Origin: Leptothoe sp034932105
GTDB taxonomy: Bacteria; Cyanobacteriota; Cyanobacteriia; Phormidesmidales; Phormidesmidaceae
Assembly: GCF_034932105.1 (NCBI RefSeq)
Contig: NZ_JAYGIG010000001.1
Location: forward strand, 124,001-188,000
Reading direction: 5' to 3'
Length of the DNA: 64,000 nucleotides
In this document: piece after piece, positions 7,144 to 14,296 of the stretch
How the letters are laid out: each line of letters starts with the position of its first letter
Numbering within the stretch: the stretch's first letter is position 1
Translations under genes and position numbers: made by a program
The notes under the pieces: generated by a model
What the model was told of the DNA's origin: nothing
The model's database searches: none
Seen by the model: only the letters and a program-made list of their open reading frames with translations

Positions 7144-9693
7144 ATGTCACGAGATGCACTGATTGTAGGAATTAATCAATACCAAAACCTGCCAAGGCTA
7201 AACGCGGCAGCTAAAGATGCCGAAGGAATGGCCAACATGCTGGAAATCTACGGCGACTTCCGCGTGCGGCGACTGCCTGAAATCATTGAAAATCAACGGC
7301 CTAAAATCGGTCAACAGACACCTGTATCAACTCAACAGCTTGAAAATAGTCTGGTACGTCTTTTATTACCCAAAGGCGACCATATCCCTGAAACTGTCTT
7401 CTTCTATTTTTCCGGTCATGGTCTACAGCGAGAAGTGGGCCTACGGGAAGGATATTTGGCAACCAGTGACACTCAGCCCAATACCTCTAATAGTGGAGTA
7501 TCGCTATCATGGCTACGCCGCCTGATCAAGCATAGTCCAGTACGTCAGATTCTAATTATTTTAGATTGCTGTCACAGTGGAGAGTTTCTCTCTTTAAAGG
7601 ATGAGGCATGGCAGGGGAGTGATGGTCAAAGTTACCTATTTATAGCAGCATCCCGTGAATATGAAGAAGCCTATGAATCCCTAAGTAGCGATTACAGTGT
7701 TCTCACCCAAGCAGTCTTATCGAGTTTACTACCTCAACAAGCCGAGAGTGGCCGAGTCACCAGTACTGACTTAGTGGCTGCCATCACCAATCAACTCAGC
7801 CATGAGATTCAACAACCTCTCTTTGAACAAGGGGGAAGCGAAATTGTTATCACTCGTCAGTCAGAGCGCCCCCTGCCCCAGCTAGATAACATCTCATTGA
7901 TTTCCCGTCTAAAACAGTACAGCTTTAACTTTTGCCCCTACCTCGGCCCCCATCCGTTTGAGGAAAAGCATGCTGAGTATTACTTTGGGCGAGAAACTCT
8001 CACCCAAGAATTACTCCAGACATTACAGCAGACCAATATTTGTGCCCTCATAGGGGCCTCGGGCAATGGTAAAACATCCCTGTTAAGAGCCGGCCTGATC
8101 CCCCGCCTAGCCGCAGGTAATGACATTCTAGGCAGTGAAAATTGGCTAGTGCGCTATGTTCCTCTAGGCCCACAGCCATTGAAGAATCTAGCAGCAGCCT
8201 TTACCCTAGGGAAACAAGAAATAGAAGTCGCCCATCAGTTATTACAAGCAGAAAACCTTCTCAGGCAGGGGTCAGACGGCCTAGCGAACTTAGTGACAGC
8301 AGCACTAATACAACAGCCGAATGCAAAAAAAATGTGGCTCGTCATCGATCAGTTCGAAGACCTCCTGACGCCGACTACTGATCCTCAATTACATCAAGAG
8401 CGAGCAGCACTCATCAATGCATTAGTCACCGCCTTGCGAGGACCTGCCCACAACCTAGGCATTATCATTGGCCTACGTTCAGATGCCATGGGCAACTTAC
8501 TAACCCATGGTGAACTGTTCTCTTTAATCGAAAAAAATCGGGTGGTCATGACTCCCATGAGTTATCAGGAAATTCGAGATGTGATTGAGAAACCGGCTGA
8601 AAAACTAGGCCTCACCATCGATCCTTACTTAATACACAATCTCACTCTAGACCTAACTGGAGCCCCCGGTGAACTCGCATTATTGCAAAGTACTCTCCAT
8701 GAATTATGGCAACATCGTTCTCCCGTACCATATGGCAAGGGTGGACCTTGTCTCTCCCTAGATAGCTACATGAAATTAGGCCGAATATCCACCATGCTAA
8801 CCGACAGAGCAACAGCACTGTATGAGTCATTGCCACAGGATGAACAAAACGTAGTCCAGCGGATATTTCTCTCTCTCTGTGATTTAGGTGAAGGCCGTTT
8901 TGATCAGGAGCGTCAGGTTCGTAAATTCGAACTGATCAACCAACGATTTTCGCAAAGTTTAATTGATCAGATTCTACAGAAGCTAGTAAAAGCTGGGCTG
9001 GTGGTGGTCGATCAGCCCCAATTGCCCCCCCAAACTGACAATCAGCTCATGGTAGGGACAGTCTGGGAAACTCAAGGGCAGGCAAAGGCAGATGTTCAGC
9101 GATGGCTTGTGGCCCAGAGCCCCACATCAGCGACAAAATCAACGGTAAAATCAGAGGAAACCATTACCCTGGCTCATAAGTCCTTGGTATCAGATTGGCA
9201 CCTATTGCGTCAGTGGTTACAAACTAGTCGAACGATCCTGCGACAAAGGCGGGATCTCGAAACTCGAGCCTGGATATGGTATCAGCGCGGGGAACTCACA
9301 TGCTCTGAATACCTACTGGGGCAGCAATATATGAAGGATGCCGAGCAGTTTTTAGAGACCCATTTAGAAGATCTTTCAACCCTGGCCCAAAGATTTGTCC
9401 AGGTCAGTCAACGAATCAGCACCTACCGACGCTGGCAAACCCGAGGCGTCGCTGTATTACTACCCTTAGCGGTGATGGCGGGGATGACGGTCTCATTGGT
9501 GCGGCACCAGTTAGCTGCATCCTGGCGTATCAGAAAAACCCCTAGCACTACAGCACAGTTAAGTCCTCCCCCGATGGGCCCGACATCAGGCAACGCCATT
9601 AGTCCGCTATTACCCCAACAATGGGGTCGCACAGGGGTGGAGCGTTTAGCCATTACATCCCAAATTCTCGATTTTAACCGCAACTATCCCTAG
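7144..9693 (+). CDS. Caspase-like (orthocaspase) - nSTAND NTPase - membrane protein
   Basis: An 849-residue signalling protein. Residues 1-215 are a caspase-fold peptidase with an intact dyad: His92 in FSGHG and Cys143 in DCCHSG. Residues 260-600 are an nSTAND1-type NTPase, opening with CPYLGPHPFEE and FGRE. Walker A is GASGNGKT (304-311) and Walker B WLVIDQFEDLL (about 398). A helical region follows, then one membrane helix (about 768-789) and a 60-residue Pro-rich tail. Related cyanobacterial proteins often continue into WD40 or other repeats, which are absent here. The ATG at 7144 has AGGA nine bases upstream and is preferred over TTG at 7138. Likely roles are stress-induced proteolysis or abortive-infection-type defence; this is inference. 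Confidence 0.88.
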   Translation: MSRDALIVGINQYQNLPRLNAAAKDAEGMANMLEIYGDFRVRRLPEIIENQRPKIGQQTPVSTQQLENSLVRLLLPKGDHIPETVFFYFSGHGLQREVGLREGYLATSDTQPNTSNSGVSLSWLRRLIKHSPVRQILIILDCCHSGEFLSLKDEAWQGSDGQSYLFIAASREYEEAYESLSSDYSVLTQAVLSSLLPQQAESGRVTSTDLVAAITNQLSHEIQQPLFEQGGSEIVITRQSERPLPQLDNISLISRLKQYSFNFCPYLGPHPFEEKHAEYYFGRETLTQELLQTLQQTNICALIGASGNGKTSLLRAGLIPRLAAGNDILGSENWLVRYVPLGPQPLKNLAAAFTLGKQEIEVAHQLLQAENLLRQGSDGLANLVTAALIQQPNAKKMWLVIDQFEDLLTPTTDPQLHQERAALINALVTALRGPAHNLGIIIGLRSDAMGNLLTHGELFSLIEKNRVVMTPMSYQEIRDVIEKPAEKLGLTIDPYLIHNLTLDLTGAPGELALLQSTLHELWQHRSPVPYGKGGPCLSLDSYMKLGRISTMLTDRATALYESLPQDEQNVVQRIFLSLCDLGEGRFDQERQVRKFELINQRFSQSLIDQILQKLVKAGLVVVDQPQLPPQTDNQLMVGTVWETQGQAKADVQRWLVAQSPTSATKSTVKSEETITLAHKSLVSDWHLLRQWLQTSRTILRQRRDLETRAWIWYQRGELTCSEYLLGQQYMKDAEQFLETHLEDLSTLAQRFVQVSQRISTYRRWQTRGVAVLLPLAVMAGMTVSLVRHQLAASWRIRKTPSTTAQLSPPPMGPTSGNAISPLLPQQWGRTGVERLAITSQILDFNRNYP

Positions 9694-9900
9694 TCTGAAC
9701 TTAGCCAACTCTCTATCACCCAATTAGCTAATCCAATGACATCAGGCATTATGATTACGCAAGCATTCCCTTTGACCGGACAACCCCAATGATAGGTTGA
9801 ATGTTGGGGAAAATCAGTGAACCCTGAAACTGTGTTTGCAAGGTTTCGACAACCTGCGACAATCGAGGTCGGTTAGCCACGGAGATAGGAGATCTAAACT

Positions 9901-10002
9901 ATGGGCCATCAAATCAGCCCTATAATCAAACGGTACATTGACTATTGGCTGCTAGCGGCTTTGGCCTTTGGTCTAGGAGCCTTTGTGTTGCCGTCGATAT
10001 AG
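9901..10002 (+). CDS. Putative 33-residue single-helix membrane peptide
   Basis: A short frame encodes a basic, amphipathic N-terminus followed by one hydrophobic helix of about 19 residues (YWLLAALAFGLGAFVLPSI). GGAG and AGGAG sit upstream at 9875-9890 with about nine bases to the ATG. It ends only 13 bases before msrA, suggesting cotranscription. Size and shape are typical of small subunits of photosynthetic or NDH complexes, but I do not recognise it as any named subunit. A chance ORF cannot be excluded. Confidence 0.5.
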   Translation: MGHQISPIIKRYIDYWLLAALAFGLGAFVLPSI

Positions 10003-10015
10003 GGATTTCTAACCA

Positions 10016-10669
10016 GTGAATTTGACAGCTGCTATCGTCAATTGGCTTAAAACTTGGCCCCTAGGCTGGCCCTTAAAAAAGGTACTGGTTAGTTTAGTGA
10101 CGGCCCTTGGCCTATGCTTGCTGGCACCCACCGCCGCCATGGCAGCCCAGGCTCAGGCCACATTTGCTGGGGGCTGTTTTTGGTGTATGGAACATCCCTT
10201 TGATGAGTTACCGGGGGTTACGGATACTACCTCGGGCTACATGGGGGGTACAGTGGCCTCTCCTAGCTATCGCCAGGTTTCCTCAGGGACTACAGGCCAT
10301 GCAGAGGTGGTACAGGTGGAGTATGACACCGAGGTAGTCAGCTACGAAACCTTGTTAGATACGTTTTGGCATAACGTGGACCCTCTGGACGGACAAGGTC
10401 AGTTTTGTGATCAGGGTAGTCAATATCGCTCCATCGTTTTCTACCATGATGAGACTCAGCGCCAGCTAGCTGAAGACTCTAAACAGTTGGTTGCCGATCA
10501 GTTTGCTAAGCCCATTGCCACGGATATTCTGCCAGCAGCAGAATTTTACTCGGCGGAGGACTACCACCAGAATTATTATCAAACCCATCCAGCCCGCTAT
10601 CGCCTCTATCGGTTTGGCTGTGGGCGAGATCAGCGTTTGGCAGAACTGTGGGGCCCACCCGCTGAGTAA
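10016..10669 (+). CDS. msrA: Peptide-methionine (S)-S-oxide reductase MsrA, exported
   Basis: MsrA reduces the S-epimer of methionine sulfoxide in oxidised proteins. The catalytic block GGCFWCMEHPF follows directly after the leader. GYMGG, GHAEVVQVEYD and the conserved QYRSIVFYHD and DYHQNYY regions are all present, with a late Cys in FGCGRD as candidate resolving residue. Residues 1-43 form a signal peptide: a basic start, the hydrophobic stretch VLVSLVTALGLCLLAPTA and an A-M-A-A cleavage region. The enzyme therefore probably works in the periplasm or thylakoid lumen. The start is GTG at 10016. It may be cotranscribed with the upstream 33-residue peptide and the DUF3386 gene 98 bases downstream. 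Confidence 0.93.
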   Translation: MNLTAAIVNWLKTWPLGWPLKKVLVSLVTALGLCLLAPTAAMAAQAQATFAGGCFWCMEHPFDELPGVTDTTSGYMGGTVASPSYRQVSSGTTGHAEVVQVEYDTEVVSYETLLDTFWHNVDPLDGQGQFCDQGSQYRSIVFYHDETQRQLAEDSKQLVADQFAKPIATDILPAAEFYSAEDYHQNYYQTHPARYRLYRFGCGRDQRLAELWGPPAE

Positions 10670-10767
10670 TATCGCTGAGTCATTACTTCTCGATGGGCTC
10701 ACGCCAGATCTATCTGCCCAAGGGATAGAAAACTGACTAAAGTAAAGGGTAGATGTAAATCACATAA

Positions 10768-11421
10768 ATGCCCATGAGTGCCGTACAGCTTTCTGCGCGC
10801 GATATAATGCGTGCCGCCTATGAAAACCGCTATACCTGGGATAGTAATTTCCCTGGCTACACTACGGATGTGGAATTTAGGCAGGGTGACAAGACCCATG
10901 TGGGTCAAGCCAAGGTCAACCCCGATCTTTCAGCAGAAGTCATTGGGATTGAGGATGAAGCTGTGCTGAAGCTAATCAAGGGTCAGCTTTGGGAGGTGGC
11001 TATTCACCGAGTGCGTCGCGAATTTGAAGAGACCCATGCCAAAAATGTTTTTGCCCTAGGGGAAACCGATGCTCGGGGGGCGGTGGAAATTTTGGTTGAG
11101 GGTAAATCCACGGGGGATAAATATAAGGTTCTCAATGATGAGGTGGTTCTGGTGCATCGTCACATCCACGGTGTCGTTGTCACCATCAATACCTTTAGTA
11201 CCCACGATACAGGGGCCGGTTACCTATCCCATACGTACGATTCGGTCTACCACGACCCTAAAACAGGCGAACAGAAGAAGGGGCATAGCCAGTTTACCGA
11301 TGAGTATGGCCAAGTCGATGACTACCATGTCCTGACTCGGCGTGCGATCGCATCCGCCGAGGAAGGTGACATGGAATTTCTATTCACTAATATCAAAATG
11401 CTAGAACCCACCGCAGGCTAA
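10768..11421 (+). CDS. DUF3386 family protein
   Basis: A 217-residue soluble protein matching, from memory, the DUF3386 family found almost only in cyanobacteria and some plants. Characteristic stretches are SARDIMRAAYENRYTW near the start and the C-terminal YGQVDDYHVLTRR. It has no signal peptide, membrane helix or recognisable catalytic motif, and is rich in beta strand. The biochemical role is unknown. The gene follows msrA by 98 bases on the same strand and converges on the lipoprotein gene ending at 11474. Confidence 0.8.
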   Translation: MPMSAVQLSARDIMRAAYENRYTWDSNFPGYTTDVEFRQGDKTHVGQAKVNPDLSAEVIGIEDEAVLKLIKGQLWEVAIHRVRREFEETHAKNVFALGETDARGAVEILVEGKSTGDKYKVLNDEVVLVHRHIHGVVVTINTFSTHDTGAGYLSHTYDSVYHDPKTGEQKKGHSQFTDEYGQVDDYHVLTRRAIASAEEGDMEFLFTNIKMLEPTAG

Positions 11422-11473
11422 TCTGGCGTACCAGGGGAAAACACGCAAAACCCACCGCCAGACCGCCAGCGCC

Positions 11474-11938
11474 CTAGCGCAATGGGCATCGCTTACGTAG
11501 GGTGATTGTGATGCTACCAATATTCTCCTCGGAGTCTAGTTGAAGCTGACGAATGTCAGCTTCAACCTGATCGCTCGGCTGGGGATTATTGGCGATCAGA
11601 TCGGCGGCCTGGTATCGATTGTCTGAGGCTTGCTGATAGGCCTCCACCAAACTAATTTGGATAGCTTTTAACCGTTGATCTGAAAGCTGTAGACTATCAA
11701 TCACCTGGGATATATCAAAGTACACTCGGCCCGCCTGGCGTTCAATACCCTGGTTATAGCCCGGACCACCCCGGTTGCCTTCGTAAAGTTCCTGAATGAG
11801 TGAATTTCCGTCGGCCAGCGCTCCATTGAGGAAGGCACAGTCTTCCCTGGGCGTACAACTAGTCAACCCCAGACAGACTAAGGTACTCAGGGCTAAAAAT
11901 TGACGGTTCATACGACGAAAACGATAGAAGTTAGACAT
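11474..11938 (-). CDS. Predicted lipoprotein, hypothetical
   Basis: The N-terminus is a lipoprotein leader with hydrophobic core FLALSTLVCLGL and lipobox LTSC, so the mature protein should begin at that Cys and be lipid-anchored. The remaining 125 residues are helical and hydrophilic and match no family I know. Two starts are possible: 11938 and an internal ATG at 11911; the second gives a more standard leader. A perfect 13-bp tandem duplication (11926-11951) overlaps the first start and places an extra out-of-frame ATG just upstream. The neighbours give no functional clue. Confidence 0.7.
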   Translation of the reverse strand: MSNFYRFRRMNRQFLALSTLVCLGLTSCTPREDCAFLNGALADGNSLIQELYEGNRGGPGYNQGIERQAGRVYFDISQVIDSLQLSDQRLKAIQISLVEAYQQASDNRYQAADLIANNPQPSDQVEADIRQLQLDSEENIGSITITLRKRCPLR

Positions 11939-11951
11939 AGAAGTTAGACAT
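11926..11951. repeat. 13-bp tandem duplication over a start codon
   Basis: AGAAGTTAGACAT is repeated perfectly at 11926-11938 and 11939-11951. Read on the minus strand, each copy starts with ATG. The upstream ATG (11951) opens a six-codon frame that ends inside the lipoprotein gene. Confidence 0.9.
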
Positions 11952-12045
11952 ATTAAGATGTAGACGTACGGTTATGTCACTGCAGCTGAATGTAGGCAAG
12001 TTTTTTCCCCGACGAAACGGGCGTAGACGAACACGACGGGCCACT

Positions 12046-12081
12046 AAACTAATCGGCAACGACGTTCTCGCCAATTAGTTT
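12046..12081. repeat. Inverted repeat between divergent genes
   Basis: AAACTAATCGGC (12046-12057) pairs with GCCAATTAGTTT (12070-12081) with one mismatch, around a 12-base loop. It lies between the divergent lipoprotein and oxidoreductase genes, so it may be an operator or a leader hairpin. Confidence 0.45.
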
Positions 12082-12173
12082 TACAAGTTCATCGGGTGAC
12101 CCCAGGACAGCTGCCATCCCAACATCGTGGCAAAATATCGTGGTTCAACATCGTAACCCAGGGTAAATAATAC

Positions 12174-13025
12174 GTGGACATTGGTTTTCTCGGCACAGGT
12201 CTCATGGGCGCACCCATGGCAAAGCGACTACAGATGGCTGGATATCAGGTCCACGGCTGGAATCGTAGCCCTGAAAAGCTCCAGGCTCTGGTGGCCGAGG
12301 GCATCCAGCAGGCGGACACCCCGGTTGCTGCGATCGCAGCCTCCCAGCTAGTCATCCTGATGCTCACCAATGCTGAGGCAATCCAATCCACTGTCCTGAG
12401 CCCAGAGGCGATCCCTAAGCTAGAGGGCAAAACCATTCTCCAGATGGGGACCATCGCCCCCCAGGAGAGTAAAGCCATTGCCGCAGCCGTGCAAACAGCT
12501 GGGGGTGAATATCTAGAAGCCCCTGTCCTAGGCAGCATTCCCGAAGCCCAAGCCGGAACGTTGATTGTCATGGCGGGGGCCACCCCTGAGCAGTTTAACC
12601 AGTGGAAAGCGGTTTTGGCCTGTTTCGGCCCCGAACCCAAGTTAATGGGGCCAGTGGGGGCAGGTAGTGGTGTCAAACTGGCCATGAACCAGCTAATTGG
12701 AACCCTCACCACCGCCTTTGCCATGAGTTTAAGCCTGGTGCAACAGGAGGCCATCGACATTGAGGCATTTATGGGCATTGTCCGCCAAAGTGCCCTCTAC
12801 GCCCCGACCTTTGACAAAAAGCTGGGGCGGATGTGCGATCGCAACTTCGCCCATCCCAATTTCCCCACTAAGCACCTGTTAAAGGATATGGACCTGTTTG
12901 TGCAATCGGCCGACAGCTTCAACGCCGACGTGGCCCAAGCCGTCGCCCAGCTTGTTCAACGAGCAGTTGAACAAGGTCTGGCAGATCAAGACTATTCAGC
13001 CGTCTTTGCCGCCGTGAATCCATAA
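12174..13025 (+). CDS. NAD(P)-dependent beta-hydroxyacid dehydrogenase family protein
   Basis: A 283-residue member of the 3-hydroxyisobutyrate/6-phosphogluconate dehydrogenase superfamily. The Rossmann signature GFLGTGLMGAPMAKRL starts at residue 4. The substrate-binding block (EAPVLGSIPEAQAGTL) and the catalytic-Lys helix (GSGVKLAMNQL) follow in the usual order, and the all-helical C-terminal domain is complete. Such enzymes reduce short beta-hydroxyacids or semialdehydes such as succinic semialdehyde or glyoxylate. Which substrate applies here cannot be decided. The start is GTG at 12174 with AGGG about ten bases upstream. A strong hairpin at 13054 separates it from the convergent uppS gene. 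Confidence 0.88.
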   Translation: MDIGFLGTGLMGAPMAKRLQMAGYQVHGWNRSPEKLQALVAEGIQQADTPVAAIAASQLVILMLTNAEAIQSTVLSPEAIPKLEGKTILQMGTIAPQESKAIAAAVQTAGGEYLEAPVLGSIPEAQAGTLIVMAGATPEQFNQWKAVLACFGPEPKLMGPVGAGSGVKLAMNQLIGTLTTAFAMSLSLVQQEAIDIEAFMGIVRQSALYAPTFDKKLGRMCDRNFAHPNFPTKHLLKDMDLFVQSADSFNADVAQAVAQLVQRAVEQGLADQDYSAVFAAVNP

Positions 13026-13053
13026 TTTGGCAGTCTCAGGTTTGAAGTCTGAG

Positions 13054-13095
13054 GTTTTGCAGTTTGAGTTAAGGGCACCACTCAAACTGCAAAAC
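13054..13095. terminator. Bidirectional terminator-like hairpin
   Basis: A perfect 16-bp stem (13054-13069 with 13080-13095, arm GTTTTGCAGTTTGAGT) encloses a 10-base loop. It lies between the convergent dehydrogenase and uppS genes. It has no long U tract, but its symmetry and place fit a shared terminator. Confidence 0.65.
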
Positions 13096-13115
13096 TCCAT
13101 CCTCAGAAATGCAAC

Positions 13116-13892
13116 CTAAGCGGTCAGGGCCTCCGCCTTCACTGGCTCAGACAATGCTCCAAACCGACGATCGCGTGCTTGAAAGGCCAGCAGAGCCTGG
13201 TGAAACTGATGGCGATCGAACTGGGGCCAAAATACATCGGTAAAATACATTTCAGCATAGGCCATTTGCCACAGCAGAAAATTGCTCAACCGCTGCTCAC
13301 CGCTGGTGCGAATCAGTAGATCTGGATCGCTGCTGCCCGCCGTATAGAGATGACGTTCTAACAGTTCTTCGGTAATGGAATCAGCGGAAAGCTCTCCCCG
13401 TTCTACTCGCTCAGCCACCGAGCGACAGGCCTGGGTGATCTCATGGCGGCTGCCATAGTTGATGGCAACATTAAACTCCACCGCATCATTATGCTGGGTT
13501 TGGGCCATAGAACGTTCCATTTCACGGCGGAGGGAAGGTTGTAAACCCGATAAATCGCCAATAAACCGAATGCGCACCCCTTCTCGATGCATTTCCGACA
13601 GTTCCTTGCGCAGTAACCGCTCAAACAACACCATCAGAAAATCGACTTCCTCGTGGGGACGCCGCCAGTTTTCGGTGGAAAAGGCATAGGCCGTCAACGC
13701 CCCAATTCCCCAATCCTTGCAACAGCGCAGCAAATCCTTGAGTACGTTAGCTCCGCGACGATGGCCTTCAATCCTTGGCAGACCATGGCTCTGAGCCCAG
13801 CGGCCATTGCCATCCATAATCACGGCAATATGATTAGGTAGCCCACGGGGATCCAGATCAGATGGTAAAGTTTGCAGAGTTTGGGTAGTCAT
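13116..13892 (-). CDS. uppS: Isoprenyl transferase (undecaprenyl diphosphate synthase)
   Basis: This cis-prenyltransferase adds isopentenyl units to farnesyl diphosphate to make the C55 lipid carrier for peptidoglycan and polysaccharides. The family motifs are all present: HIAVIMDGNGRWA with the catalytic Asp, GHRRGA, AYAFSTENWRRP, NVAINYGSRHEI and DLLIRTSGEQRLSNFLLWQ. The protein is 258 residues from the ATG at 13892. The frame stays open to 13961, but those extra residues are not family-like. It acts at the cytoplasmic face of the membrane and would serve the Wza/Wzc polysaccharide system and MurG encoded elsewhere in the window. Confidence 0.95.
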   Translation of the reverse strand: MTTQTLQTLPSDLDPRGLPNHIAVIMDGNGRWAQSHGLPRIEGHRRGANVLKDLLRCCKDWGIGALTAYAFSTENWRRPHEEVDFLMVLFERLLRKELSEMHREGVRIRFIGDLSGLQPSLRREMERSMAQTQHNDAVEFNVAINYGSRHEITQACRSVAERVERGELSADSITEELLERHLYTAGSSDPDLLIRTSGEQRLSNFLLWQMAYAEMYFTDVFWPQFDRHQFHQALLAFQARDRRFGALSEPVKAEALTA

Positions 13893-14296
13893 AATTACAG
13901 ATAAGTGCTCCAAATATGCATTCAACGTGAATTGCACGAACGGTGCTGTTACACAGCCCACGGCAATCAGTTCACTGAAAAATTAAAATATCGGCCCTGA
14001 ATGAGCCCATCGCTATAAGAAGGGTGCCCCAAGTCCCTAAGTTTGAGACGTCCCTAACCTTTGGAAAGGACCCATGATAGAGGACCAAGCTAAGGATTTA
14101 CATCAATATCATTTGATTACAACACAGGTCAGACTAGTTTACCCCTTTGCTTGATTACACCCTATCGGGTTCTTTGTCTGAGATTGTAGGGAAGGGTCCG
14201 AATTTAAAGGTCTGAAAAAGTCGGGATATCTGATGCGCAATCCTCCTAACTGTGACGGTAGTCTGTCAGTGTGAAGAAAACCATTGACCATGGCCG
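13893..14296. other. Intergenic region between divergent uppS and NB-ARC genes
   Basis: About 400 bases without a supported gene. It must hold both divergent promoters. I see no clear hairpin or ribosome site beyond these; short open frames here overlap the N-terminus of the downstream gene and are not convincing. Confidence 0.5.

Noticed and set aside
12245..12778. 177-codon minus-strand frame
   Set aside because: It is the antisense of the well-identified dehydrogenase gene and has shadow-like composition.
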